Below are positions 22,849-34,689 of a stretch of 64,000 nt of DNA, piece after piece (the first letter of the stretch is position 1; every line of letters starts with the position of its first letter). The position numbers and the translations under genes were made by a program. Location of the stretch: contig OZ024898.1 of assembly GCA_964017195.1 (NCBI GenBank), positions 6,302,967 to 6,366,966 on the forward strand. The letters run 5' to 3'. The stretch is from Siderastrea radians. Its lineage: Eukaryota; Cnidaria; Anthozoa; Scleractinia; Rhizangiidae. The notes beneath the pieces were generated by a model, which was not told the origin of the DNA, did no database searches, and was given only the letters and a program-made list of their open reading frames with translations.

Positions 22849-24020
22849 ATTGCTGGTTTTCACGTGACGTCATAAAATTCTAAAATCATAAATCGCGAGG
22901 TCTTCAGATTTTATATCCCCACTAGGTTGAAGATGACGTAAAAATATATCTTTTCACAAATTTTCAGCTCGGTAGCGTCTTTCGTTTTGAAAATACAGAA
23001 TATTAAATTTCTGGCTTTTCACCCTACGTGACACCAACACAGTGTCCGTGACAAAGCTTTCTCCTGTGCGAAAAAGGACTCTCCTTATGATTTTTAGCAG
23101 TTTGGACAGTTAAAGCATTAGGAGAGAAATTAATTTGGTTGTATAGTAGTTCACGAGAGAAAAGTAAACGCTGGAAGAGCAGAAGTGAATTCCAGATGTT
23201 TTCATTGATTTCCGGCGGCCATATTTGTGCCCCTCCGAGGGACACCAACATGGCGTTTCCATACTGAGCTCTGCAAATTTCAGTCGAACGTTTCGGCAAA
23301 TAACTCAACAACGGAATACTATACAGATCTGAGACTTGGTGAAGTTGTTTAGTTGTGTATCCTTTATAACATGACAAATTCTTGGCTTCTTTCATCAATT
23401 GGTTTTGATTTTAATATTTTATGGCGTGACAGTGAAAACCAAGAATTGAACAGAAACAAAAACGAATTATTGAGGAAATCAGAAAGAAGGCGGGTGGTGA
23501 AATCTGGTCGAAATTAAGAGGTGGGTTGAGTTATGTCAGCCTGACAAAATCTAGTTTAGAGAACCAATTTATAAGGAAGTATGGACTAAAATGTTTCAGA
23601 AATATTCATGTGAATTGATTGGGGCAAACGTACTGTAACGTAGTTTGATGTTCTTGAGTTAAAAATAATGGAATAATCTGAGTTGCTTGTTTGATCCAAT
23701 CAATCAAACAGATTCCCTGTTAGTTTAGATGTTAAACACTTTAAAGGAGAGGTGTTTCTTGTGATTTAAACTCACTGATCGACTCTCAACTTGAATTGAG
23801 TATCTTATGATTAACTATGGTCAGAAATGATCGGTAAAGAAGCAGCGCAAAAATATTGGTTTTATGACATTTTGAGAATTCCTGCGTTTCGAGCTGCCAC
23901 GAAGTGATCAAGTTTCAAACTGTTTCATTTGTAAAGCGAAGCAATGTACCGACGTGAAACTTTCCTTGAAGATTTGGTTTGTGTTTTGGAATTTTGTGAC
24001 GTCACATGAAAACCGGCAAT
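22849..24020. mobile_element. 1.17-kb TIR element, non-coding
   Basis: The left end ATTGCTGGTTTTCACGTGAC, continuing into GTCA, and the complement of the right end, ATTGCCGGTTTTCATGTGAC, continuing likewise, match at 18 of 20 positions. The interior has no convincing gene. The repeat contains the CRE-like core TGACGTCA. Confidence 0.65.
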
Positions 24021-24877
24021 GATCGCTTTCTTTATTCTCATAACTTGAATGTTTGAATAAGTATTAGTAACGTAAAGAGAAATTTCATTTTCGTCCTGTT
24101 AGGGTTGAAGGGTTATTTTTTTTTCAGGCACAAAATGATTCTCGAACAACGAGACGAAAAAATAAAAAAAAATCTTAGGAGAGAACAAACCAAAATTTGT
24201 TTTGGGGAAGAACCTGAAAAAAGTGACCACATATTGAAGTTGACAGTTCACTTCAACATGTTAGTTTTAAACAACATTCTCTTTTGGTTTTTATTGAGCA
24301 AATATCCCTTCAATTTAGGCGTTTAAAGAGTTGCTAAAAGCAGGTGATATAGCCCCTTTGAGGTTGAACTTGTCAAAGGAACTATATAATCAAGTTATAA
24401 TTAAGACTTAATGTTTTTTATGTTTGTTTGTTTGTTTCCCTTAGTGGTATCAGTATCACGTATTTTGTGCATGAATTATGTATTAAACACGTAATTAATG
24501 CATTAACCTGTTAGTAATCATAGGGCCAGAGTCTAGAATTTTTGAGTAGTCCAGTACCTCTTGTGAACCTCTAATTTCAGAGGCATTCTAAAACAATATT
24601 GCTCATTGTCTTCAGGGATAGGGGCATTGTTTGTGCCCTTATCTTATTGTTCTTATGGCCAATCATGTGAGATGTTCAATGAGGTGCTGGTCGACTCGAA
24701 TTTTTGGGCAAAACTTGCCTTGAAGATTTAAAACTAAACTTTTAGCGATTTATCGATTGTCTCAATTATGAGATGATAGTAGTGGGGCTTCATAGGTTTT
24801 CCTGTTTCTTTTATGATTTAAAATCAACTATTAACTTTATTTGGAATTTACTAGACTCTTATTATTTACTTTAAACT

Positions 24878-25023
24878 ATAGCCTGTGAACAGCCTCCGCA
24901 GTAGGGAATAAGCGCGAAAATAAATCAACGAGGGAAGCGAGCCGAGCGCCCCGTCTCTTCGCTCGTTCTGGCCCTTAATTTTTTTCGCTCTTTCAACGAC
25001 CAGAGAGCCTGTTCACAGGCTAT
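24878..25023. mobile_element. 146-bp MITE with ATAGCCTGTGAACAG ends
   Basis: ATAGCCTGTGAACAG at the left and its exact complement CTGTTCACAGGCTAT at the right enclose a GC-rich core (GCGAGCCGAGCGCC). It lies in otherwise AT-rich sequence. Confidence 0.75.
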
Positions 25024-25346
25024 TGAAACAAATATCGCGTAACGCATCGACGGTGTTGTCGCGTATAATAATCGTGCATGGGGAATGGTTTAATTATCCG
25101 GGTTAAGTTTTCGTTCATGAGAAGTCGAATAATACTTTGTTGATTTTCAGATTAAACAACAAACGAAAGATTTTAAGATCACGTGATGATGCAGTGTATG
25201 GGATTAATGAGTTTTGCTGTTTCCAATATGTTTTCATAATGCATGAAAATTACTAATCGACATTTGGTGTTGAGTATCATATCAATTACATACCGCATTG
25301 TAAACGTTTACAGGGATAAAATAAAGGGAGAAAAACACATACTTAC

Positions 25347-25526
25347 GTCTTTAAACTGATCTTTTTCCAGAGTTCTAAATGCTTTAAAATACTTCTTGCT
25401 TACTTCCAAACACCAGCTGCTGCGACAAAAGATGGGAGGAGAATATTTCCAGAGCCAGTAGACAACTAACTTCCCGTAATGTTCTGAAGTGATATTATTA
25501 ACAGAGGAAGTTTCGGCTCCTTTCAT
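25347..25526 (-). pseudogene. Membrane-protein locus copy 1: isolated 5' exon, coding exon missing
   Basis: This segment and about 1.1 kb upstream (to about 26530) are clearly related to 29765-30750 and 33975-34790, the 5' parts of copies 2 and 3. A good donor (GTAAGT) follows at 25346. An ATG opens 60 codons up to the donor; in the other copies the same ATG is followed by a stop after 18 codons, so the exon is probably 5' UTR. No coding exon follows toward lower coordinates within 3 kb. A LINE-tail and A-rich insertion (about 25905-26215) interrupts its upstream part. Confidence 0.5.
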
Positions 25527-25904
25527 TTTGGGTGACAGTCAAAAATGATAAGAATGTGTTGCGTTTTGAGACGAAAATAACAACACTGCTATTGATATAC
25601 AGTGAAACCGAAAGAGCATGACAGCTTGCTCAAACCTGCGGCTGAAGTATTAATGTTAGAGGTAGCTCAGATTCAGGAACGAAAGCCAAGACTGAAATTA
25701 CAGGAAATTGTACAGAATGCCAAGGGTGTGCTCGTGAGTATGGTTCATCGACCGATAATGACGCCCAGTTTCGAGTACAGTATAATCTGATGTTTGTCAA
25801 AACCATAAAAATTATTCATAATTTTATTGGTAACGTAAGGAAAACAAACAACATATCAGACACAGGAAAAAACTGTTCAGCTGCTTTTTATTTCAATGGT
25901 CATA

Positions 25905-25911
25905 CTCAAAA

Positions 25912-25951
<40 letters not shown>

Positions 25952-26215
25952 GTTTTTATACACGCATTTCGCAGAGCCTCAATGCGTTTACAAGATAAAA
26001 ATATTAAAACCTAAATTACAACCAACCAAATTACAAAAAAAATTAATAAAAAGTGCTTGACCACTAATTACAATGGATAAAATATAAAAAAGCTAACTAA
26101 TAATTACAATGGATAAAATATAAAATCGGTGAACTAGCTAAAAATTAAATTTAAAAAAATTAAATTAGAAACTTAGAAAAATTAAATTAAAAACTAAAAA
26201 ATAAAAATATCAGTC
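25905..26215. repeat. (AAT)n, LINE-tail-like and A-rich insertion inside copy 1
   Basis: A run of ATA/AAT units (25916-25950) is followed by TTTTTATACACGCATTTCGC...AATGCGTTTACA, a hairpin layout like the LINE 3' tails at 5.8 and 49.9 kb. A-rich DNA follows, with AATTACAATGGATAAAATAT repeated twice (about 26067 and 26101). Copies 2 and 3 lack this block. Confidence 0.5.
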
Positions 26216-26810
26216 GTTCCTTGGATTGATGATCAAGTACTAATTTTGAAGAGCGGGAAGCAATTCTTTCCAATTTTCCCTGTGAACCTCGCAAGTAAAT
26301 TTTGCTTAACTATGGCGTACTCCGATTGGAGGATACTTTTTATTTTAGTTTTCAACAAAGAAAGTGAGGGTTTTAGTTTAAGATTTCAGCACTTACGAAT
26401 CAATCAATCAACCAATAGCTTAGTTACCCACGTAAAGTTCTTTCTGGCGAAAGAAGAAATGATGATCACCATCTCAGCAAAGACATTGAATTATGCAGTT
26501 GAGCAATTATTACCGGTCATACGTGCCTTAAATAAGAAAAATAATAGTTTTAGAGAATTGGGTCAGCTGAGGATTCAGGGGTCTTGTTTGTGAGAATGAG
26601 AACGTAAAACCATAGGGATTTCGTAGCAACATTATTTTTGAGTGTCTTCCGATCGTAAAAAATGCCGTTTCAAATGAAACAGGATTTCGCCTCGAAGAAT
26701 TTCACGCTTCTTACTCATCTAATGCCTTTAACTGGCCACCTTTGGAGACAACTGTCAGAACTGCAGAATAAATTTTCGCGTCGCTTTTTGTCAAGGAGGC
26801 GGAGATGATT

Positions 26811-28032
26811 GACGTTAGCCTGCTTGTAGGCGGTTTATAGGTGTTTTTATCGCGGAAAAACCCCGGAAAACGGGAGTTCACGATCGCCGGCGCCATCTTG
26901 GACGCCCGCGAACATCGGTCTGGGGCGAGTGACAAAGCGAGGGGGAGGGGCCGAGGGAGCGAGAGAAAAACCGCCTGCCCGAAAACCCGTCTCCTGTGAG
27001 TCGCTGCCCTACCGCCATATCGCTTCCGGTGGGTTGTCACGCATTCCATATCAGCCAATCAAATCATTGGCCTGTGACAGGCCTTCAATCATGTTCTGCA
27101 ATTCAAAACAAACTCACGTGTAGCGCACTTGTCAGATTTTTCATTATGTGTGTTTGAGGTTTTTTTAAGCAAGCGACATGTTTCAACTTAAGTTCGCTTC
27201 AGTACGGTAAACCGATCGAGTTTGTTATAAAAGAAGCGGTATATTTAACCTTAAGTTAACTTAAACCGATGGACTTCACAAATTGACATCACAAATTTGC
27301 GTAACTTCCAAACAACTTGCTTGTGTAATTTGAAAAAAACCCATTCACACATATTCTCTAACACTTGTTCGGCGGAACTGTAAATAAACTCGGCTGCCTC
27401 CTCCAGTATTCTGCTAACGTTCTCAGCAGTGAGTTCTACTACAGTACAGAGACCTTCTACTTGCGCTATCTGGTCCGAAACTATATGCTTTTCAACGGGC
27501 AAATTAACAACACACACGATGAAAGGCCGCTCTCCCTCTCTCTGCGATTCGGAAGACCGTAAAAATCATGCTTTTCCCAAAGCCAGAAGTCAGGACAGTC
27601 AGGACATCTTCACCTTTTTGTAGACTGCTTACAGCTTGCCTCTGCTCAGGCTTGAAAAGAACGTTTCTATCTTTCAATTTAAAAAAAAATCTAACGCTCG
27701 CTCGATTGCTTCTCCGACATTACTTTTGTCTCACGGATCTGCATCTTCTCTGCGTGACTCCAAACTGACGATGATCGACAGTAAATCGATCAATGAAAAT
27801 GCCTCGTCCGCCAGCGGACGAAATCAAAATCTGCTACTCGCAGAAGGCGGGCTTTCGGGCAGGCGGTTTTTCTCTTGCTCCCCCCGCCCCCTCCCCGTCG
27901 CTTTGACATTCGCCCCAGGCCGATATTTGCGCTCGTCCAAGATGGCGCCGGCGATCGCGAACTCCGCGTTTTTCGGGATTTTTCCGCGATAAAAACACCC
28001 ATAAAACGGCTACAAGCAGGCTAGTTTAACGT
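26811..28032. mobile_element. Element with about 195-bp terminal inverted repeats enclosing a helicase fragment
   Basis: Arms 26811-27003 and 27836-28032 are imperfect reverse complements. The right end reads TTTTTCCGCGATAAAAACAC and the complementary left end GTGTTTTTATCGCGGAAAAA, with AGCCTGCTTGTAG at the tips and a GCGCCGGCGATC block. The arms are GC-rich compared with the flanks. The about 830-bp interior carries a broken RecQ-like helicase segment. The transposon family is not identified; no transposase is seen. Confidence 0.6.
27251..27770 (-). pseudogene. RecQ-like DNA helicase fragment
   Basis: Minus-strand frames read FKPEQRQAVSSLQKGEDVL, then LTSGFGKS (Walker A, normally PTGFGKS) and MIFTVF. 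After a frameshift come CVVNLPVEKHIVSDQIAQVE, TAENVSRILEEAAEFIYSSAEQVLE. This is the order of motifs 0, I, Ia and the following region of RecQ-family superfamily 2 helicases. The DExH box and later motifs are absent and at least one frameshift and stop intervene, so it is not functional. It is probably carried by the surrounding inverted-repeat element. Confidence 0.7.
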
Positions 28033-28367
28033 CCACCAAAACCACATTTGGTCTAGACATTTCGCGTGTCATTGGTTACCGCTGTAAGCCAAATTGTGAA
28101 ACAAAACGTCATGGGCTCTGCGCGCATTGCGTGCCTATGTTAAATGAAACTGGTTAGAAAGTACAAGTTAACTTTTAAGTTACTTTCTAACAAGAGGGTT
28201 TTTTCTAGACGAGTCACTAATTTTAGCCTTCTTTGGAGATTTTTTACACCGGTTACTTTCGAGTCCAGTGGAGTTTAATCAACACTCGTTTCCAAGTTTA
28301 CTTCAAAAACTTTACAGTGGCTTAAAATACATTTTATATCCGTTGAAAGTTGGCGCTTTTCCTGACA

Positions 28368-29216
28368 TCATCCGGCTTCTAACGAATGAGAGGTGTAATG
28401 GTTAGAAAGAACATCCTTATCGTCAGCGAACAGTTTTTGCCAGAAAAAGTCCATAATTTTATAGTGGAAAAAGGATGTTCCGAACTTTTGTAAGATGTGA
28501 TATATCAGTAAAAAGTCACAAGAGTATTTCATCTGTTCTTGGTGATTGAGGTCGTTAACTTCCATAGAGAATGCCAGAAGTGAGATTACAAAGCGTAAAA
28601 GATTGTCTATATACATCACCACAAATGACATCTTAGAAAAGATACACGCAGCTTTAGTGGATTGGTGCTTAACGGAGTTCAGTCGAGTGAAGTTCAAAAT
28701 AATAACAGCTAAGACTCTTAGAATATTCGACAAGGCAAAGAAAACTAGGAAAGGAAAATAAAATGGAGCCTTAGGATCGTAGAAAACAAACAATACCGCA
28801 TATCTGGACAGAGCCACCAGGAGAAGAAACAACAACGACCAGAACTGTGGCAAGGATTTCAGTTGTCGCAAAATTGCTTTAAAACCAAGAAAATCGGCGA
28901 GTTTTGGTAATACAGCAATTGTAATGATGATCTGAAGACATCTGGTTATCAACCAGAATAATTCAACTGTGGCGGAATAAGGAAATGCGGCATTTACGTC
29001 ACACATGAATGTGGGGACGTTATGTTTGAAGCACGTGACTGCGCGGACTATGTACAAGCACATGCCGATCAACTGCCAACACAGGAACAAGCTGTAAGCC
29101 GTTATTAAAATGATGTTCCAAGGAAGTTTTTTTGTCTTCTTGGCAGCATTGATGGTAGGTTTTTTTGAGTCTTCCAGGAGTGGAACCGAAAGAGCGTTAG
29201 TAATTTCTGCCGCCAT
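28368..29216 (-). CDS. Unrecognised multi-pass membrane protein, copy 2 (intact)
   Basis: A single exon encodes 282 residues. The ATG at 29216 lies 5 nt after a strong acceptor (TTTTTTCAG), so it is preferred to the longer open frame, which continues into the intron. The N-terminus is polar with an LLEDSKKP segment. Hydrophobic stretches lie at about residues 32-56, 77-100, 121-142, 146-170 and 187-212, with a weaker one near 225-240, giving five or six membrane passes. The tail is charged (FFHYKIMDFFWQKLF then KDVLSNHY). I do not recognise the family. The 5' exon is at about 29766-29950. Copy 3, 4.2 kb away, retains most of the sequence but is broken, so copy 2 is the only candidate functional member here. 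Confidence 0.7.
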   Translation of the reverse strand: MAAEITNALSVPLLEDSKKPTINAAKKTKKLPWNIILITAYSLFLCWQLIGMCLYIVRAVTCFKHNVPTFMCDVNAAFPYSATVELFWLITRCLQIIITIAVLPKLADFLGFKAILRQLKSLPQFWSLLFLLLVALSRYAVLFVFYDPKAPFYFPFLVFFALSNILRVLAVIILNFTRLNSVKHQSTKAACIFSKMSFVVMYIDNLLRFVISLLAFSMEVNDLNHQEQMKYSCDFLLIYHILQKFGTSFFHYKIMDFFWQKLFADDKDVLSNHYTSHSLEAG

Positions 29217-29765
29217 AACACCTGAAAAAAGACCATATATGAAAGTGGATACTAGATGAAGGAACTTTGATAAACAAACAATTTGCACCTTCGTTTCAGC
29301 TAAAGCCAAGTGAAACCTAACTCCAGCTTGGGAATATTCCGGGGAAGATTTTAATAACATAATGCAGCTGAAGCCCTCTAAAACGGGGACTTCATAGAAG
29401 AAAGTGGGAAGAATTTTTTTAGGGGGGGGGAGGAAAAGGACTGCCGTCCCATGATGATTGGGTGATCTACGAAAAGTATACCAGGCTCACGTTTTGTGGA
29501 CACTGGTCGAATTCGCTTTTTAATTCTTTCTGTTTTGTTTTGTTTAACTATGCTGAACATAAAGCTTAGTCATGGGCACGTAACTAATACAACTACACAA
29601 AGCATGACACACATCAGAACGGGACTATCTCTTCGGGGCTTACTTCTGATACTTCTAACCTTCCAATCAAAAGCTTGGGAAATTTGTGTCAACAAAGACA
29701 TTACTACTAAAATTATTGTCAGGATTAGGATCCTTATTGATTAATTAAAGACTTACTTACTTCTT

Positions 29766-29950
29766 TAAATCGACCTTTTTTCCAGAGTTTTCAATGCTTT
29801 AAAATTCTCCTGCTTGCTTCCAAACACCCCGCTGCGGCAAACGATGGAAGAACAATATTTCCAGAGTAAGTGGAGACTAAATTTACCGAAATAGTCTGAA
29901 GCGGATGTTATCAACAGAGGAAGTTTCGGCTCCTTTCATTTTGGGTGAGA
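29766..29950 (-). other. Copy 2 upstream exon with 18-codon uORF
   Basis: Related to the copy 1 and copy 3 exons, and ends at a GTAAGTAAG donor. An ATG in the segment ATGAAAGGAGCC opens only 18 codons before a stop, so in this copy it is a short upstream ORF in a 5' UTR exon. The intron to the coding exon is about 0.55 kb. Confidence 0.5.
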
Positions 29951-30460
29951 GCCTAAAGTGATAGGAATGTGATGCGTTTTGAGACGAAAATAACAACATT
30001 GTTTTTAATATACAGTAAAACCGAAAGACTATGACAGCTTGCTCAAACCTGCGGCTGAAGTATCAGTGTTAGAGGTAGCTCATTTTCAGGAACGAAAGTC
30101 ACGACTGAGATTACAGAAAGTTGTATGGGATGCAAAGGGATTCCTCGGGGATATGATTATTGATCGATAATGATGTCCAGTTTCGACTATAGTATAATCT
30201 AATGTTTGTCAAAACCATAAAAATATTTACACTGGTAAGTACCGGGAAACAAACAACATATCACAGACGGGAAAATGTTGCTCAGCTGCTTTTATTTGAA
30301 TCTGTGATTCGTGGATTGATGATCGGTAGATAGTTTTGAAGGACACGAACCAATTCTTTTCAATTTTCCTTGCAAAGTTCAAAAGTGTATTTTGCTTGGC
30401 TGTAGTGCACTCCAGTTGGAATATAATTTTATTTTAGCTTTCAGCAAAGAAAGTGAAGGC

Positions 30461-30463
30461 ATT

Positions 30464-30501
<38 letters not shown>

Positions 30502-30502
30502 C
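30461..30502. repeat. (AATC)n microsatellite, copy 2
   Basis: About ten AATC units. The matching position in copy 3 (34525-34565) is also (AATC)n, while copy 1 has only three or four units (about 26397-26412), so the array predates or grew with the duplications. Confidence 0.85.
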
Positions 30503-30639
30503 CAATCAATTGTTTATTTACCCACTTAAGATCACGTACAAAAAAATCCGTTAGCAGACTTGAAGAAAGAAGAAATGATGATGACCACTTCAGTGAATAT
30601 ATCTACTTATACAGTTGAATAAAAAGATCCTGAAATTAA

Positions 30640-30725
30640 ATTATTTAGGCTGAACGTGAATCGAACGCATGACCCTGCGATACAGGTGCAGTGCTCTAAT
30701 CAACTGAGCTAAAACACCAACAATG
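30640..30725 (-). mobile_element. tRNA-derived SINE fragment
   Basis: On the minus strand the A box TAGCTCAGTTGATTAGAGC (plus 30693-30711) and the B-box-like GTTCGATTC (plus 30658-30666) have tRNA spacing, but the acceptor stem is not complementary. It is the same family as the SINE at 10.3-10.8 kb. A related, more decayed copy is at 34690-34756 in copy 3. Confidence 0.65.
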
Positions 30726-30749
30726 ATTCTGTCATATATTCTCACTGAC

Positions 30750-31185
30750 TTTTAAAACATCGATCCTTGACTTGAAGTTAAAAGGCTATTGTTTGAGAAG
30801 GATCGAATATCTATATACATGCAGAGCCTGACAGAAGTAACGAGGCTGGTCTCTTTCTCGTTTAGCTTGCGTGTGATCTCTACTTAAAATTAATGGTAGC
30901 TACAACGTGCATTTTAAGGGGCGAACTTTAAATAAAAATCGAACTTATGATTCAAATGTTAATTTACGATATATATTTAGACCCAGTTCTGATCAACACT
31001 GTCTACCAAGATTTGTCACTCGGACAGAAAGTAAAATGACTCTACTGCTGGGAGGGATGATACTTTTGGTTTCTCGTATAAGAAATGCTTCCAGAATACC
31101 AAGAGGGAATTAACAAATGAGTTTCTCAACGGGAGAACAAACCATAACGAATTTTTATCGATATTTCAAGACCAAGTTAGCGGTT

Positions 31186-31238
<53 letters not shown>

Positions 31239-31545
31239 GTCGGTGACCTCTTTTTAGTCCAATCCCAAGACTCCCTACTTTGGCTCATTTTGACCAGTTT
31301 TTAAATGCCACCCACTTCAGCTGGCGGGCCTCTTTAGTGCTTTGGAGTGGTTCCTTTGCACAGGCACCTCAATTGTCAAGCACAACCAAGGAATTCATTA
31401 TGCTTACAGTTCTTACAATTATTTTTTTCGAAATCTATTTGGTACGTCATTCAACTGGTTTTAAGGACAGCTTAGCCCACTAAGCCAAAGCAAGAGGCTT
31501 TATGGCTCTTAGGTTCCTGACCATTTTTAACGGAACTGATTATCT
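30750..31545. other. Spacer between copies 2 and 3, with (CAT)n
   Basis: No gene recognised. A run of about 18 CAT units occupies 31182-31238. The copy-3 duplicate begins at about 31548 (ACCACATTTGGTC, matching about 28040). Confidence 0.6.
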
Positions 31546-31737
31546 TTCGACCACATTTGGTCGAGACGTTTTTGCCATGGGGGTCGCGTGTTATTGTTAA
31601 CCGATGTAAGCAATATTGTGAAACAAAACGTCATCGGCTCTGCTCACATTGCGTGCCCATGTTTAATGATGCTGGTGAGAGAGTACAAGTTATCCTTAAG
31701 TTACTTTCTGTCAAGAGGGTCCCTAAATTTTTCTCTT

Positions 31738-32337
31738 AAAAAGTGAAGGGGGTGGTCCATCTCTAAACGCTTTGGACATAGACAAATAAAACTTTGCCAG
31801 ATACTTACAATGCTTGTTTGTGGCAATTTCGCACTTTTAAAGTATGCAAATTAGGTCACGTGAATTCCATCGCCTGAAAAAGCCTTTTTTTTAAATGGCA
31901 ACACTTTTTCTTGTGTCCTTAATTTATTTACCAGTTCCATAGTATTAAGACCGTTTAATGTATCACTTCTTTGCTTGGCCTTTTTAAGATAAATAAAAGC
32001 AAAGGCTTGAAGTAGGGATAAAAATGCCCTGGGGGACTGGAAAAAACCGTTTATTTTCTAAATTATTTAGAAATTCAAAAGTTGCCAAGCACAGTTTTGT
32101 AGATGCTTACATTAAATATTGTCTTATACCAGTCTGGTTTAATAACTTACAACAAAAAGTGTGGCCATTTTTGCTTGAAGATTGTTTAGTACTTTCTGGC
32201 TGTGTAAGGTCACGTGACAAATTTCCATAATTTAAAAAGAGCCAAATTAACACAAACTATCAGTGTATGTATCTGGCAAGGTTTCAGCTTTCTAATGCAA
32301 AAGCGTTCAAAGATAAACCACCCCTTTCCTTTTTTTG
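31738..32337. mobile_element. About 600-bp MITE inside copy 3
   Basis: The left end GAAGGGGGTGGTCCATCTCT pairs imperfectly with the right end (complement GAAAGGGGTGGTTTATCTTT), and CTTTGCCAGATAC pairs with CTTGCCAGATAC further in. Copy 2 lacks the block, which explains most of the roughly 0.7-kb length difference between the copies. Confidence 0.6.
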
Positions 32338-32581
32338 AGTGAATAATTGGGGCCCATGCCTTAATTTACCTGAGAGAGTGGTCACTGATTTTAGTCTTCT
32401 TTGAAGATTTATTATTATTTTTTTACAGCAGTTAGTTTCGGCTCTTCGGTATCTTATCAATTCTCGTTTCATTGTTACTTTTTGGGGATCTTTACTTCAG
32501 AAACTATACAGTACATTAAAATACACTTTACATCAGTTGAAAAGTACTTTATACACATAAAGCTTTCAATTTTCTGACATT

Positions 32582-33435
32582 ATCCAGCTTCTAAAGAATG
32601 AGGGCTGTAATGGTTAGAAAGAACATCCTTATCGTCAGCGAACAGTTTTTGCGAGAAAAAGTCCATAATTTTTTAGTAGAAAAAGGATGTTCCCAACTTC
32701 TGTAAGATGTGATATATCAGTTAAAAGTCACAAGAGTACGTATTTCAACTGTTCTTGGTGATTGAGATCTTTAACTTCCATAGAGAATGCCAGAAGTAAG
32801 ATTACAAAGAGTAAAAGATTGTCTACATACATCACCATAAATGACATCTTAGAAAAGACGCACACAGCTTTAGTGGATTGGTGCTTAACGCAGTTCAGTT
32901 GAGTAAATTTCAAAATACTAACAGCTAAGACTCTTAGAATATTCGACACGGCAAAGAAAACTTAGAAAGGAAAATAAAATGGAGCCTTAAGATCGGAGAA
33001 AACAAGCAATACTGCATATCTTGACAAAGCCACCGGTAGAAGAAAGAACAATGACCAGAACTGTGGCAAGGATTTCAGTTGTCGCAAAATTGTTTTAAAA
33101 CCAAGAAAATCGGCGAGTTTTGGTAATACAGCAATTTTAATGATGATCTGAAGACATCTGCTGGTTATCAACCAGAGCAATTCAACTGTGGCGGAATAAG
33201 TAAGTGTGGCGTTTGTGTCACACATGAATGTGGGGACTTTATGTTTGAAGCACGTGACTGCGCGGACTATGTACAAGCACATGCCGATCAACTGCCAACA
33301 CAGGAACAAGCTGTAAGCCGTTATTAAAATGATGTTCCAAGGAAGTTCTTTTGTCTTCTTGGCAGCATTGATGGTGGGTTTTTTTGAGTCTTCCAGGAGT
33401 GGAACCGAAAGAGCGTTAGTAATTTTTGCCGCCAT
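32582..33435 (-). pseudogene. Multi-pass membrane protein copy 3, broken
   Basis: Closely similar to copy 2 over its whole length from the ATG at 33435. Two lesions are visible against copy 2: a TAA at 32959-32961, where copy 2 has CTA for Leu (after FYFPF, in the fourth hydrophobic segment), and a 4-bp insertion near 32735-32740 that shifts the frame. A 3-bp in-frame insertion near 33160 is also present. The product would lose the last two or three membrane passes. Confidence 0.8.
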
Positions 33436-33984
33436 AACACCTGAAAAAAGACCATATATGAAAGTGGATACTAGATGAGGGAAATTTGATAAACACACAA
33501 TTTGCACCTTCGTTTCATCTAAAGTCAAGTGAAACCTAACTCGAGCTTGGGAATATTCCGGGGAAGATTTTAATAACATAATGCCGCCGGAACCCTCTAA
33601 AACGGGGACTTCATAGAAGAAAGTGGGAAGAGTTTTTTTAGGGGGGGGGGAGGAAAAGGACTGCCGTCCCATGATGATTGGGTGATCTACGACAAGTATA
33701 CCAGGCTAACGTTTTGTGGACGCCGATCGAATTCGCTCACTAATTCTTTCTGTTTTGTTTTGTCTAACTATGCTGAACATGAAGCGTAGTCATGGGCACG
33801 TAACTAATGCAACTACACAAAGCATGACACACATCAGAACGGGACTATCTCTTCAGAAGTTCGGCTTTCTTCTGATACTTTCCAACCTTCCAATCAAAAG
33901 CTTGGAAAATTTGTGTCAACAAAGACATCAATACTAAAATTAGTGTTAGGATTAGTATCCTTATTGATTAATTAAAAACTTACT

Positions 33985-34170
33985 TACGCCTTTAAATCGA
34001 ACTTTTTTCCAGAGTTTTCAATGCTTTAAAATTCTCCTGCTTGCTTCCAAACACCCCGCTGTGTCAAACGATGGAAGAACAATATTTCCAGAGTAAGTGG
34101 AGACTAAATTTACCGAAATATTCTGAAGCAGATGTTATCAACAGAGGAAGTTTCGGCTCCTTTCATTTTG
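33985..34170 (-). other. Copy 3 upstream exon
   Basis: Related to the copy 2 upstream exon, with the same 18-codon uORF beginning ATGAAAGGAGCC and a GTAAGTAAG donor near 33980. It is the 5' part of a pseudogene but could still be transcribed. Confidence 0.45.
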
Positions 34171-34524
34171 GGTGAGAGCCTAAAGTGATAGGAATGTGAT
34201 GCGTTTTGAGACGAAAATAACAACACTGTTATTGATATACAGTAAAACCGAAAGAACATGACAGCTTGCTCAAACCTGCGGCTGAAGCATCAGTGTTAGA
34301 GATAGCTCATTTTCAGAAACTAAAGTCACGACTGAGATCACAAGGAGTTGTATGGAATGCCAAGGGTTTCCTCGGGGATATGATTATCGATCGACAATGC
34401 ATGTCCACGATCGACTATAGTTTAATCTGATGTTTGTCAAAACCATAACAATATTTATAATTTTGTTGCTAACATACAGGAAACAAACAACATATCACAC
34501 AAGATTTCGGCATCAATGAATCAG

Positions 34525-34567
<43 letters not shown>
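34525..34567. repeat. (AATC)n microsatellite, copy 3
   Basis: About ten AATC units followed by GTTTATTTACCCACTTAAG, as in copy 2. Confidence 0.85.
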
Positions 34568-34689
34568 TTTATTTACCCACTTAAGATCACGTGCCAAAAA
34601 ATCCGTTAAGAGACTTGAAGAAAGAAGAAATCATGATGACCATCTCAGTGAATTGAATAAGAAGATCCTGAAATATTCAGGTTTGAACG

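Larger units (their letters stand above)
22011..25300. other. Intergenic region, no gene recognised
   Basis: Only short open frames without recognisable features. It contains the two TIR elements listed separately. No sequence resembling the coding exon of the downstream membrane-protein family appears here, although copy 1 of that locus would need one in this direction. Confidence 0.5.

Noticed and set aside
30640..30725. Functional tRNA gene
   Set aside because: A and B boxes are present but the acceptor stem does not pair, and a decayed duplicate exists in copy 3, so it is a SINE fragment.
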